Positions 46,440-58,157 of a DNA stretch of 64,000 nt are shown piece after piece. The notes below the pieces were generated by a model. It did not search any database, was not told where the DNA came from, and saw nothing but the letters and a program-made list of their open reading frames with translations. How positions within the stretch are numbered: the stretch's first letter is position 1; each line of letters begins with the position of its first letter. A program made the translations under genes and the position numbers. Origin of the DNA: Cokeromyces recurvatus (lineage: Eukaryota > Mucoromycota > Mucoromycetes > Mucorales > Mucoraceae); assembly GCF_025118155.1 (NCBI RefSeq), contig NW_026251393.1:806001-870000 (forward strand). The letters are read 5' to 3'.

Positions 46440-47736
46440 AGAATAATACTACTACTGTTGTATAATTAATTTTTAACTGAGTTTTGATTATGTAATAAAT
46501 ATTTTAAATATAATAGTATCATTAATGTAATAAATGCATACAATAAGTTGCCTTTTCTTAGTTGCTTGACGCTAAGAAATTTAATTTGATCATTAGTTGT
46601 AAATTTTTTCAATAGTAAATAAATCCCACTTTCTACTACTACTACTACTACATATTATACGTATCAATTACTCTATTCTCATACTGTTGCCTCTTCTATC
46701 TTATGAGTCTATACAGGTTAATATGATAACTATTTGTTAAAGAATATTTCAAAAAATAGCATCTAAAATATATCACTAATAAATGAAAATCCTTCCTTCC
46801 TTCCTTCTTAATAACAGCTCAGCTCAGCTCAGCTCAATTTATTCATTGAACAGAAGTTACTATATCAAAAAAGCTATTAATATGTAGCTTTATCTTCTTC
46901 TTTTCTTTAGAAACTTCTTTATTTGGAATAAACTGAAGTATAAACACATTTAATATTATAAAACTTCTTAATAACAGTCATTCATAAGAGTGATTTTAAT
47001 ATCTTTATTGACCGTCACAAAACCTTTCTTTTTAAGATCTTGTTTCTTCACTTCTGGAGGTACGAGATAATATCAGACAAAGACTATAGTTAAGTTTTTA
47101 TGTGATTTATTATTCGATTTAATTCTTATCAGTATTTATATTAAATAATTAAATTTGCTTGAAAACTGGAAAATCGTAATGATAGAAATAATGCATAAGT
47201 GGTTGTCTCTTGTTATTAACTAATTATGCCGATATCTTCTATATTTACATACAACACATACTTTTGACTTCTTCCTTCTGGATTCTAAATCCTTTATCGT
47301 TGGCTTGAAATCTTTTCTTATTCTGCCTTAGTTATTTTAAACAGCAGATTGTATTCTACTTCTATTGACTGCTTATTTATTTCGTTTATCACTAAACTGC
47401 ACAAAGATGATTTAGTAATGATTTTCAAGTTTGGCTGTCAATTATTAAAATACTTTGAAAATAAGAGACTGTAAACCAAAATTAAAATTTATATCCTGTA
47501 TTTAACTTTTCTTTTTTTTTTAACGTAAGCGAAGAACCTATTTTAGATCCTTTTAGTACTGTGAAAAGCATACTATTTATTATCATTCTCTTTTCTTTTT
47601 CTATTCTTTTTTTTATTATTAACTCCTGTAAATATATGAGGTAGTTACCATATCTAGATTCTTTATTTTAAAGCCTGTCATTTAAAATAGACACGTGTTA
47701 GTCTTTTAGATATACAATGTATCGACTGTCATTATA

Positions 47737-47779
<43 letters not shown>

Positions 47780-48837
47780 GGTAATTTCTGAATTATTTTT
47801 TTTCCCTTGAACTCATTAAAGTTTTTTTTTTTTTTTTTTTTTTTTTCTTGAACATATTACAGTCTTTTTTTTTAATTTCTTCACTTTGTTCAAAAGAACT
47901 TCTCCATTCAGTTTGGATATTATGTAGTTTATCAGTGTACTTTATGGATTTTAATTTTATTAATATCTATAAGGCTAAAGACGTAATAATTTAACAATAA
48001 TAATGATGAAATTTTATTAAATATCACAGGAACAGTTTCAATTTTTTTTATTGAATACGTTAGATTATAAAGTAGGTTAGTAATGTTTAGTGGGAAAATG
48101 ACTGACTATAATCGGCTTACACTTGAAGAAATTCTCATAGTAGTCGTTCATTGCTATTAACGAGATAATTTTTTTATTATATGCCCAAGATAATGAACTA
48201 CTGTGATTATAAAATAAGCTTTATCATAATCTTCAATATTATTACATAATGTTCCTGTACACTTTACTACAAGATCTTGGCAAGAAAAAAGTTACTTAAG
48301 TTTATCAGGCACTTTTTTTTTTTAAAAAAAAAATAATGATATTAATAATGATATTAATAATAATAGCCGAGACATTATACATATATTTATTTATAATGAA
48401 ATAATTTAGTATTGATTATGCTGCTGCCTTTCATTCGTTTCGTGTATCGAGTTTTTTTCGATTATAAAGAACCAAGACATAATTATGCTGTTATACATAA
48501 TATATCATCATATTTTTAGTTATAAGACAAAATTTTTTTTTGACTCAGATTATTTACATAACGAAGAAACAACGTTTTGATATTACTATTATTATAGAAG
48601 AGAAATGATAATGATGGAGTGTTATTATGTGACTTTTTTTTTCTTGAAGTTTAGATACTATTTGACTAATAATCATGCCAATAATTCCTACCATTTATTT
48701 GCTTTCAAGTCAGCGATGATTATAATTATCTGTTATCTCTTAAAATAATAACCGTTTCTTGCTTTTTTATTTTATTTTATTTTCTCTCTTTTTTTTTATA
48801 CATATTTATTTATTTATTCTCTTCATTTGCTTGAGTT
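46440..48837. other. 2.4 kb gene-free AT-rich region
   Basis: No gene could be supported. It contains a GCTCA pentamer repeat at about 46818-46837, CTTC repeats at 46792-46808, an A40 run at 47738-47777, and a T24 run at 47823-47846, so that A and T tracts face each other. There is a short T/A inverted run near 48311-48331. It is the longest stretch without host genes or recognisable elements and may hold decayed repeats. Confidence 0.55.
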
Positions 48838-49160
48838 ATGTCAGTTCAACAACAATTATTACCCATTTATAGTCAATTGGATTTTCAAGAAACGTCTCCT
48901 TCTAACATATATCAATTTGTACAAAATACAAATAGAAAATATAGAAATCCACCTGTTTACTTTTCAATCAAAATTATTAAAATTGATAATGATAAAAATA
49001 AACGAATATGTTATCCTGGTTCTATATTTGAAGGAATTGTAAACTTAAAAGTGGATACGCCTCTTGCTGCTCAATGCTTAATACTTGTCTTTAAAGCCGC
49101 TGGTAATTTATAATTTGTTACTAGTTAACGATACATAGATGCTGGTTTTTAATTTTAATC

Positions 49161-49206
<46 letters not shown>

Positions 49207-50277
49207 CATATTCAGATTGATAATAGCTTTGAAAGTAAACCGTCTAAGGAACAACTGTTTGTCATTCGTACTGTATTATGGGGTTTACCATCTCATACAG
49301 GAGATAAATGGCCCATATTTGAGACAGGAGTATATCAATTTCCATTCATATGTAAAATGCCTATGGTCAACTATCCTCCATCATTTAAACATCACCTAGC
49401 TTCTTGTGAATTTGAATTAGTAGCTTCTTTAATCCGTCCGGGTATTCGACCCTTTCAGACTACACCTTATTTAATACGATATGAACCTTTTATTCCATCC
49501 ATATCTATGATTCATGAACACTCCAGTATATATCAAGAAGAAGTACAATTATCGAAAACTTGTAAAGTTTTATTAACTTTAAAGAAAGGCTGCTATTATA
49601 ATCTATCAGATCCAAAAGAATCAACTATAAATCTTCAATTGTCCATTGTGAATTCTGTTCAAAAAGAGGAAATAGACATAACAAACAAAGATAGCGGCCC
49701 TCTTTCCCCTCTTCATCTTAAAAGAAGTAGTCATTGTGATAATAATAATAACTACAATATACCAAGTCATATCGAAGCCTATATAAAAAGAGAAATGGAT
49801 ATTACATATGCATCTTATCATAAATCACATATAATGGTGATGACCCATACGAATGAATCAAGTTTTTATATAGGTCAACTCAATGGACACCGTACTTACT
49901 ATATCAACGTCCCCATACCTACAGAACTAAGGAAAGAAAATCAAGCAACGCTATTAAAGAATGTGAATCTATTAGACATGACAACTACAGTCGACTTTTC
50001 AAAATATGTCAAGATAAAATATAAGCTGTGTATTACAGCTAAAATACGATATGGTCTTATTCCTGTTCGACGTCAATTATTTTGTGTTCCTATTCGATTT
50101 GGTACAATGACTCCTGGAGAGCCATTACCTCCAACGATAGTAGATTATCGAGATCCTTCTGTTGCTACAGATATAACTTTATCTACAAAGCCAAAATTTT
50201 TACGTCCAACTAAAATCGAAGAACAACTACCTGCTTATAATGACGAATTTTCACCTCCTATTTATGATTCCTTATAA
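48838..50277 (+). CDS. Arrestin-like trafficking adaptor (ART type) with PPxY
   Basis: Two exons (48838-49102, 49205-50277) give 445 aa. An arrestin-N-like beta domain covers the first about 190 residues (PVYFSIKIIKI, YPGSIFEGIVNLKVDTPLAA, TVLWGLP.., YQFPFICKMPMVNYPPSFKH, YLIRYEPFIPS). A C-domain-like part follows. The extreme C-terminus carries LPAYNDEFSPPIYDSL, with a PPxY motif (PPIY) that in ARTs recruits a Rsp5/Nedd4 ubiquitin ligase to cargo. A role in ubiquitin-dependent endocytosis of permeases is inferred from the family. The intron is odd: T24 followed by A19 and then the AG acceptor. The stop is 17 bp from the left arm of the next element. Confidence 0.85.
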
Positions 50278-50294
50278 ATCCTGTATTTCTATTT

Positions 50295-51409
50295 ATTATA
50301 AATACTCTCATATTTTACTCATTGAAATAAAATCATCTGTTATCTGATTTATAAATTACATTTCCTCGGTGGCATTTATCCATAGCAATATACATATTCT
50401 TCTGTAAACCAAACTTATTAAATGTAGAAGCCATTTCAATCTTAAACAGTAGAAAGTGTGTTTTGTTATCATGTGGTAATGCTCTCTTTTTACCAGCTAT
50501 CGTTTGCTTTTATATATATATATATATGGCCTTTGGACTTTGGACTTTGGAGACTGCTGAGAGGCAGCAATTGATCCATAGGTTGACATGCAGCCCAAAA
50601 TACTCAGAGGTTGGTGTCTTACGGTTGTACTTCCACTTCCACTTCCACTTCCACTTCCACAGGTGTTCCTTTCTTGGTTCAACTAACAGGACCCACCTTT
50701 AGATAAAAGTTATGTTTCTACATTAGAGAAATGAATTCAGCTACCGTAGATGGCTTATACTTTGTTGGTATCCAAGACATGGCAAGTAGGTGAGCCAAGC
50801 CTTATTCAAATCCTTCTATATCATATCTATTACTGTATCTAAATATTGTTCTTCTTCTTCTTCCTCTGACGAAATTGAAATACCCAAAATATTTTTCCAA
50901 ACAATATACAGCGTATTACTAGTTGCTTCTGCTTCTTTTGGCTGATATTTAGGTTCTTCTGTATCTAATCGACCACAAATAAAACCATTAATAATCATAA
51001 ATTCTCTCTCTTTTTTTTTTTTTTTAATAAAGTATAGTCAATCTTTTAGCTATTGTTTAGCCTCGACATTGACTTGTCCTGTTTATAAATATTAGACATA
51101 GGGAGAATTTATGGCTGCGTTTATGGCTACGTTTATGGCTGCGTTTATGGCTGCGTTTATGGCTGCGTTTATGGCTGCGTTTATGGCTGCGTTTATGGCT
51201 GCGTTTATGGCTGCGTTTATGGCTGCGTTTATGGCTGCGTTTATGGCTGCGTTTATGGCTGCGCTGAGTTATAAATGCGTTTATGGCTACGTTTATGCCT
51301 GCGTTTATGCCTGCGTTTATGCCTGCGTTTATGCCTGCGCTGAGTTATAAATGCGTTTATGGCTGTGGCTCTCCTAATTTTCTACATGACACTCCTGTTT
51401 TTAATACTT
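50295..51409 (+). repeat. Left inverted arm (1,115 bp)
   Basis: Begins ATTATAAATACTCTCA and ends TTTAATACTT next to the unique centre. It contains small frames on both strands, including 50816-50998 (reverse, 60 aa, acidic C-terminus) and 50497-50682 (reverse, Gly-Ser repeat), each exactly mirrored in the right arm. Their coding status is unknown. Confidence 0.85.
51111..51266 (+). repeat. 12-bp minisatellite, 13 units (left arm)
   Basis: The unit ATGGCTGCGTTT is repeated 13 times with one CTACG variant in the second unit. It is followed by a partial array of ATGCCTGCGTTT variants to about 51340, separated by GAGTTATAAATGCG. The open frame it creates (Met-Ala-Ala-Phe repeats) is a repeat artefact unless translated. 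Confidence 0.9.
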
Positions 51410-51647
51410 GGTTCACTACCTGGTACATAACTTTTAATTCATGTATTTTAAAAAAGATAATATAATAAATTCTCATATACTGATTATATTTTTTAATACT
51501 TTATACTTGTTTGAAATAGGTTAATGTTCGTAATTATGCTTTTAAATATTTCTTTATAGTTATATTTCAAATAATGATAGGTTACAAGAAAAGAATTTGT
51601 TTTTTCACAATCATATTTTATTTTCTATAGTAAATACCTCACAGAAG

Positions 51648-53427
51648 TTATTTACGTGGCTTTTCAGTTGATGTAGATGTGATAGGAATTATATTAATTG
51701 GCGATTTTTCAAGACAATGATCTAGCCAGCTGCTATCATCAGTAAGCTTTTTACTGCCCTTTCTCACAGACTCAAACACATCCTTGACCATTACTTTTAA
51801 ACAATAGACTTGTACAAGTACTGGTAACACTTTCTCACCAAAGTTAATAATGTCGGTAGGTATTTGAAGGGCTTTACCATCAGTGATTCTTGTAATATAA
51901 CCTTTAGGCCTATCAGCTATAATCACTTTCATATGCAACCCTGTGAATTAACAGGCACAGAATATATGTTAGTTCATTATAGACACTATATGAAACCATC
52001 TTTTATTTTACCTGAATGTACTACACCTACAGTACATAAATTGTTGTATTCACCTTTGTTTTCTATAACAAGTAAATCTAACATATCTTTTAAAACTTTT
52101 GGAAGTTTCATGCCTCTTTCTTGAATTGTCTTGTTTCCTTTTAAATTGTAATTTTTATCGACTTCTGAAGCGCCATATTCAAAGCTATTGGTACTTTTTG
52201 GACTTGCTTCACGGATTAAGAAATCAAACCTATGACCCATTGGTTTACGAGCATGGTTATTAACATCTTCAATAGTTCTTTTAAGACCTTTTCTAATCGA
52301 GGATGCTATGGAAACTCCCTCCCCTCTAGAACGATTGATCGTGTTAATCCAAAAGAATAAATAAAAATAATATAATAATGAGCTTACCTGACTATCTCAA
52401 GTCCTTCTAAGTCACCAAATATATGGTCTATCATGCACCAAATATGAATGTTATACCAATTCTCCAAGTGGTCCTTCTTCAAGCTGCCGTTTTCATATTC
52501 TCTTACTAGTGTGTATACAGAATGCTTTATCCAATCTAAATCGAAGTGTTTTTCACGATCATAACATTCCTCCCAGCTTTGTTTTTCATTAAGTACTTTT
52601 CTGATATCAGCAGCTGATTGGCAGTTGAATTTATTCAAATACTGTTTAATAACGTTAGGCAACTTTTTGGGTTTGGGGCTATTATATGCTTTGATTTCCT
52701 CAATTTCTTCTTCTGTAAATAAGCCATTTTTAATATATGATTCAGAATCTCCAACATCAAAAATTAGTGATTGAGAAGAATGATCACCAACTTGTAACTT
52801 TCCAAAAGCATACAAACTGTCCTCCACTATTTTTCCAGTAGAAAGAATCCATTTGTCATTATTTTTCAAGTCTCTAAAACATTCCTCAACTTCAGCTCTC
52901 AGTTTTGCAGCTATTAAAAAAATTGCTAAAAAAATATACTATACTACTACTTTGTTTCAATACTTACTATGAACTTCATCAAGATGGTTTCCAAGTTCAA
53001 TCGTTGTATCGAAATGAGATGTACAGCTTGGACAACCAAAGTTTTCTGTTACATTTTGCTGTTAATAGAAAAAGAACATTAGGGAAAAAAATGCAAACAA
53101 AGTTGATTAATTAAAGTACTTACTCTTGACTTGGCGACAGAGTCAGAAATATATTTTTTGCTAGAATGTGAAATGTTAGATATAAGAAAAGCTTCGTGGT
53201 GATAACTTATACTTACGTTTTTGTGTTATATACCCTACTTCTTGTACTTGGATACTTTATCCCTATAATGTTAGACATGTTATAATAGAGCTGCATTTTA
53301 AATGTGGGCTTTCTTAGATACCTTCAACACTTTCATAATGATCCCTTAAATTACGAGAATTAGAAAATTTACCATCGTTACAAAGATGGCAGGAATATAT
53401 TATTGTGTAAAACTCAATGGTAGACAT
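51648..53427 (-). CDS. C2H2 zinc-finger plus PD-(D/E)XK-like protein of the inverted-repeat element
   Basis: About seven exons on the reverse strand, from ATG 53427 to a stop at 51648-51650, all joined by frame-keeping GT..AG splices. The N-terminus has a finger-like YSCHLCNDGKF..NLRDH, then a canonical C2H2 finger FGCPSCTSHFDTTIELGNHL ending DEVH. The middle is helical (WYNIHIWCMIDHIFGDLEGL). Next come IVRGEGVSIASS, KPMGHRFDFLIRE and SFEYGASEVDK, an E...D...ExxxxE pattern that could be a PD-(D/E)XK catalytic core, then GMKLPKVLKDMLDLL. The C-terminal part includes VGVVHSGLHMKVIIADRPKG. I associate this architecture with a large, uncharacterised multicopy family in Mucoromycota. It looks intact. 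Its place inside long inverted arms suggests it may mobilise the element; that is hypothesis. Confidence 0.7.
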
Positions 53428-53539
53428 TAATATATAATAAAAAAATAATGGTGATGTAGTTATTAATGTAAAGAAAGATACTGATTACGGTATTAAATCA
53501 ATAGAAGAGAAACAAAAAGATAGTACTCAGCAGCAAGTT

Positions 53540-54778
53540 AAGTATTAAAAACAGGAGTGTCATGTAGAAAATTAGGAGAGCCACAGCCATAAACGCATTT
53601 ATAACTCAGCGCAGGCATAAACGCAGCCATAAACGCAGGCATAAACGCAGGCATAAACGTAGCCATAAACGCATTTATAACTCAGCGCAGGCATAAACGC
53701 AGGCATAAACGCAGCCATAAACGCAGCCATAAACGCAGGCATAAACGCAGGCATAAACGTAGCCATAAACGCATTTATAACTCAGCGCAGCCATAAACGC
53801 AGCCATAAACGCAGCCATAAACGCAGCCATAAACGCAGCCATAAACGCAGCCATAAACGCAGCCATAAACGCAGCCATAAACGCAGCCATAAACGCAGCC
53901 ATAAACGCAGCCATAAACGCAGCCATAAACGCAGCCATAAACGTAGCCATAAACGCAGCCATAAATTCTCCCTATGTCTAATATTTATAAACAGGACAAG
54001 TCAATGTCGAGGCTAAACAATAGCTAAAAGATTGACTATACTTTATTAAAAAAAAAAAAAAAGAGAGAGAATTTATGATTATTAATGGTTTTATTTGTGG
54101 TCGATTAGATACAGAAGAACCTAAATATCAGCCAAAAGAAGCAGAAGCAACTAGTAATACGCTGTATATTGTTTGGAAAAATATTTTGGGTATTTCAATT
54201 TCGTCAGAGGAAGAAGAAGAAGAACAATATTTAGATACAGTAATAGATATGATATAGAAGGATTTGAATAAGGCTTGGCTCACCTACTTGCCATGTCTTG
54301 GATACCAACAAAGTATAAGCCATCTACGGTAGCTGAATTCATTTCTCTAATGTAGAAACATAACTTTTATCTAAAGGTGGGTCCTGTTAGTTGAACCAAG
54401 AAAGGAACACCTGTGGAAGTGGAAGTGGAAGTGGAAGTGGAAGTACAACCGTAAGACACCAACCTCTGAGTATTTTGGGCTGCATGTCAACCTATGGATC
54501 AATTGCTGCCTCTCAGCAGTCTCCAAAGTCCAAAGTCCAAAGGCCATATATATATATATATAAAAGCAAACGATAGCTGGTAAAAAGAGAGCATTACCAC
54601 ATGATAACAAAACACACTTTCTACTGTTTAAGATTGAAATGGCTTCTACATTTAATAAGTTTGGTTTACAGAAGAATATGTATATTGCTATGGATAAATG
54701 CCACCGAGGAAATGTAATTTATAAATCAGATAACAGATGATTTTATTTCAATGAGTAAAATATGAGAGTATTTATAAT
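53540..54778 (-). repeat. Right inverted arm (1,239 bp)
   Basis: Reverse complement of the left arm, longer because the minisatellite and flanking block are expanded. The outer end is GAGTATTTATAAT at 54778. Confidence 0.85.
53584..53962 (-). repeat. 12-bp minisatellite, 15 units plus extra higher-order block (right arm)
   Basis: Read on the reverse strand, 53962-53783 carries 15 units of ATGGCTGCGTTT. This is followed by two copies of a higher-order block with ATGCCTGCG variants and GAGTTATAAATGCG spacers, where the left arm has fewer. The difference shows that the arrays change length independently. Confidence 0.85.
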
Positions 54779-55332
54779 ATAGAATAAAGATAAATATGAA
54801 ATTAAGATAATAAGAATATAATATGTTAGTGTAGATATCAAATGCAATACTTCTTGTGTTGTTAAAAAGTACAACAAGCATAAAGGAATTATTTAGATCT
54901 ACATCAAGATAACTACAAAAAAATCAAAGTTGTTTGATATATACAAGCTATATATATTTATCTTATCTTTGATCACTATTAATTGGCTGCTCTTGCATCT
55001 TTTATTTTATCAATCAATGCTCTTTATTATTCATGTATAATAATTGAGTAGTCCAGTATATAGACTATATAAAAGCCTACACTGACTGTAGACTATTCCA
55101 TATAATAACAAGTTCAATATCCTAATATGAATTCTCTTCTCACACTCATTCACTTCTGCAATGATTAATTCAAGTGCTTATCCAATTACACGATCACCCT
55201 GTCTTCTCTTGTCTGACAACGCTCTCTCTACGCTACACTTTAACCTATTGCAATTGTCTATACTTCGTTTACCGCTCATTGCTGTGCTACTATTCTTTTT
55301 GATTATAAATACTTGATACTTCTTACAACTCT

Positions 55333-55367
<35 letters not shown>

Positions 55368-55439
55368 CAACTTGACTCTGTTTAAGACTTTTAATAAACT
55401 CACTAAAGTCTTAACTCGTAACATATATCATTGTGACAG
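54779..55439. other. AT-rich, possible LTR-like DNA with A33 tract
   Basis: No gene. A TATA-like CTATATAAAAGCC at about 55065 and pyrimidine-rich downstream sequence with TATAAATACTTG near 55309 resemble an LTR promoter region, but clear ends or target duplications were not found. A33 lies at 55334-55366. Confidence 0.4.
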
Positions 55440-55850
55440 CAAATTGTGGGTAATTGGTATACTGCTTTGTTTCCATTACTATATTCACCTTTTCTAAATC
55501 CCATTTAAGGGTGTTAGTCAAAGATTAAGGAAGAAGTACGCAAAACGTCTCTTTTTGAAGAACGAGATGGTTGTTGACAGAATTGAAGAGGTAGTTCAGA
55601 AAGTTACAACTGAAAACTGTCAAAGTTGAATCCATCACTCACGAAGATTATTTACAAAATGTATGAATATGGAAAGAAAAACCTTCAAAAAGTGTTCTAT
55701 AGTGTGCTCCAACTTAAGTTCGAAGGGTGTTCCAAATTAAGTTCAAATTTTTTTTCTAATTTAATTGGTTAAATGTTCCATTTTATTTTTCGAAAAATGT
55801 ACCACTAAATTCAAAAAATGTTCAATTTGAGAGTGGAAGTGCTTTTTTAC
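55440..55850 (+). pseudogene. Tc1/IS630-type transposase C-terminal relic with subterminal repeats
   Basis: Broken frames give FPLL..SPF..P followed by SKIKEEVRKTSLFEERDG, like the C-terminal PPYSPFLNPIE..W segment of Tc1/IS630 transposases, then TTENCQS.IHHSRRLFTKCM. Immediately after, 55699-55760 has two 23-bp direct repeats (TGCTCCAACTTAAGTTCGAA, then TGTTCCAAATTAAGTTCAAA), which look like a transposon end. Non-functional. Confidence 0.55.
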
Positions 55851-56003
55851 TGTATTTGTATCTATTCCAACTCAGTAACGAAATAAAAAAAAGCAGAAAA
55901 ATACGTCATTTTTGGAATTCGAGTTTTTTTTTTTTTTTTTTTTTTTCGTTTCTTTCTTGCAGTTAATAATTTTCTTTCTTTATTTCTTAATAAAACATAT
56001 AAT

Positions 56004-57213
56004 AATGACTACACAACAAGGAAAAACATATCAATTTAAACTTGTACTTTTAGGTAGATAGAAATGCACTTGAAGTTGAAAAATAGATGAAAAAAAAAAA
56101 TGAATAAAATAAAATAAAAATGAAAGCATGAGATGGTTAATCTCTCTTTTTTTTTTTTAACAATAATAATAAAACTTAAATAGGTGAATCAGCTGTAGGT
56201 AAATCAAGGTAATTTCATATACATATATAGTCCTTTGAAAAAGAAAAAAGAAAAAAAAAAGAGACTCATTATTTTAAATTTGAATAGCTTGGTAATGCGT
56301 TTTGTTAAAGATCACTTTGATGAATACAGAGAAAGTACCATTGGTGGTGAGTATAGTGACATATGACCCACTTTGTATTTCATACACCCTTTTCGATTAT
56401 TAGGGAAAAAAAGTAATGGAGAATTGGTATCTTATTATTATTATTGCTTTTAGCTGCCTTTTTAGCACAAACAATTTCATTAGATGATAATACTACAGTG
56501 AAGTTCGAAATTTGGTAATATATTTAGATATAAATATATATAGAAATTAAATTAAAATTAATAATCTACTTTATTTAGGGATACGGCTGGTCAAGAGAGA
56601 TATAAAAGCTTAGCACCAATGTATTATCGTAATGCAAATTGTGCTGTAGTTGTTTATGATATTACACAAGCTGTAAGTTATATGTAAACATTTATAAGTA
56701 TTAAAAAACTAATTTTATGTATTCATTATAATTAGTCTTCTTTAGATAAAGCTAAGGCTTGGGTAAATGAATTACAACGTCAAGCAGATCCCAATATTGT
56801 TATTGCATTAGCTGGTAATAAATGTGATCTTGAAGCAAGAAGAGCTATTGAAACAAAGGTAAATATTACAAAAAAAAACCGTATAAAAGATAAAATTGTC
56901 CTTAATATTCCCTTTTTTTTTAGACTGCTCAAGAATATGCAGATGAAGCTGGCTTATTATTTTTTGAAACATCTGCAAAAACAGCCGAAAATGTAAATGA
57001 ATTATTTCATGCGATAGCAAAGCGTATGCCTCTTGATCAACTTGCAGACAGTTCACGTGGTAGAAATAGAGCAGGATTAAACTCTCGTGGTGGTGTAGAT
57101 TTGGAAAATTCAGGAAACCCTAATGCTGCTAATGGTTGTGCTTGTAAGTCATGTTTATTCAATAAAAAAAAAGAAAAAGGTTATATATTAATATATGCTT
57201 AATTTTAGGTTAA
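56004..57213 (+). CDS. Rab5-family GTPase (Vps21/Ypt5-like)
   Basis: About eight exons from ATG 56004 give roughly 205 aa. Rab5 controls early-endosome fusion. Motifs are [17 protein letters not shown] (P-loop), [13 protein letters not shown] (switch I with the Rab5-type AAF), [26 protein letters not shown] and FETSAK. The P-loop is encoded largely by a 25-nt exon (56184-56208). The last splice joins ..GCT T to GT TAA after the acceptor at 57208, producing the C-terminal GCAC, the two-cysteine geranylgeranylation site. Without that splice the protein would lose the lipid anchor and gain a basic tail. Closest by motif to Rab5/Ypt5 rather than Rab7 or Rab22. Confidence 0.93.
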
Positions 57214-58157
57214 AATGTTATACATAAAAAATAATAATAATGTACTGCTATCTTTTCTTCTTCTTTTTAATTGTCCTTTTTTTTTCCTTTAATAATTGTG
57301 CTGATTGTTACCTATTTAATTCATTCCATGGAGAGATCTTTTATTACGTCTACACTCACTACGATACACAGAGTAATTCTCTTGTGTATCTTATCCCTTC
57401 TTCCCTCCTTCTTTGTTTGTGATCCACAACAATGATTATATAAACATTTATATTCTATTTCTAACTTTTGAATGTTTACAACTTATTTGTTTGTGTATTA
57501 CGGTAAAACAAAGTTTCTTTAGGTCATCATATGCAGTTTATTAGTTTCTTCCTATCATTGCTCCCCCTTTTTTTTTTTTGGTTAAGGACAGTCCATATTT
57601 CGAGCAGCTACAGTCATATATATTAAATTTATATACATGTAAAGAAAACATGATTCATAGCATAATTGCTTAACATTTGTAGTCATTGGTGATTATGTCA
57701 TATTCTTTAAACAGCATGTATTTCAACATCACAACTCATTACTTTTATGATTGATTATATAATATAAAAATGATGATATTGACCTTCATTCTCTACTGCT
57801 ACTACTATTGTCTATCAAGTAACTAGCTTGATTTCTATTTTTTTTAACCTTATTTAATGGCTTTAACCAACATTTATTTTCCATAAGAAACGAATCCATT
57901 TAGTATTTATCATTACTTGTTATAAATAATAGATTTATGCTAAGACTATCATTGTGGAACGAACAAAGTTGTCCATGAATGTTTCGGTGCTTAAATTCAT
58001 TATGTCCTTTTTTTTTTTTTTTCTTTAAACGCGATGATGAGTTTGGCGGTTATATACCCTCTCCTTTCCTCTCTTTCTCCCCCCCCTTTTTTTTAAAAAA
58101 AAATTATTTCTCTTTTCTTTTTTCTTTTTTTTTTTTTATCAGAAAATAGGATCATAA
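57214..58157. other. Intergenic
   Basis: 3' flank of Rab5 and promoter of GCP2. T- and C-rich runs (about 58006-58022, 58079-58094, 58125-58138) precede the GCP2 start. No gene seen. Confidence 0.6.

Larger units (their letters stand above)
50295..54778. mobile_element. 4.5 kb element with 1.1-1.2 kb inverted arms and one internal gene
   Basis: The left arm 50295-51409 and right arm 53540-54778 are inverted copies. For the outer about 820 bp, paired positions always sum to 105073, so there are no indels, and I saw no clear substitutions. The arms differ only in copy number of a 12-bp minisatellite and a higher-order block near their inner ends. Between them, 2.1 kb holds a single reverse-strand gene (51648-53427). 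Long terminal inverted repeats around one gene indicate a DNA transposon or related element. A clear target duplication was not identified. An assembly palindrome is unlikely because the spacer is unique and the arms differ in repeat number. Confidence 0.8.

Noticed and set aside
50463..50998. Small mirrored frames in the arms, including a 60-aa acidic one and a Gly-Ser repeat one
   Set aside because: Mirroring follows from the inverted repeat and is not independent evidence of coding. No family is recognised. They could be real but cannot be supported.
51111..51350. Met-Ala-Ala-Phe repeat frames in both arms
   Set aside because: They are created by the 12-bp minisatellite. No evidence of translation, and the length changes between arms.
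51111..53962. CRISPR-like repeat array
   Set aside because: The 12-bp units are contiguous without unique spacers, and the genome is eukaryotic, so it is a minisatellite.
50295..54778. Assembly artefact producing a false palindrome
   Set aside because: The 2.1 kb centre is unique and contains an intact spliced gene, and the arms differ in minisatellite copy number, which a simple assembly inversion would not create. It still deserves a long-read check.
54858..55333. Possible third LTR (TGTTGTTAAAAAG to CTTACAA) with TATA-like boxes
   Set aside because: The termini are not clearly TG..CA and no flanking 5-bp duplication was seen, so it is left as unassigned intergenic DNA.
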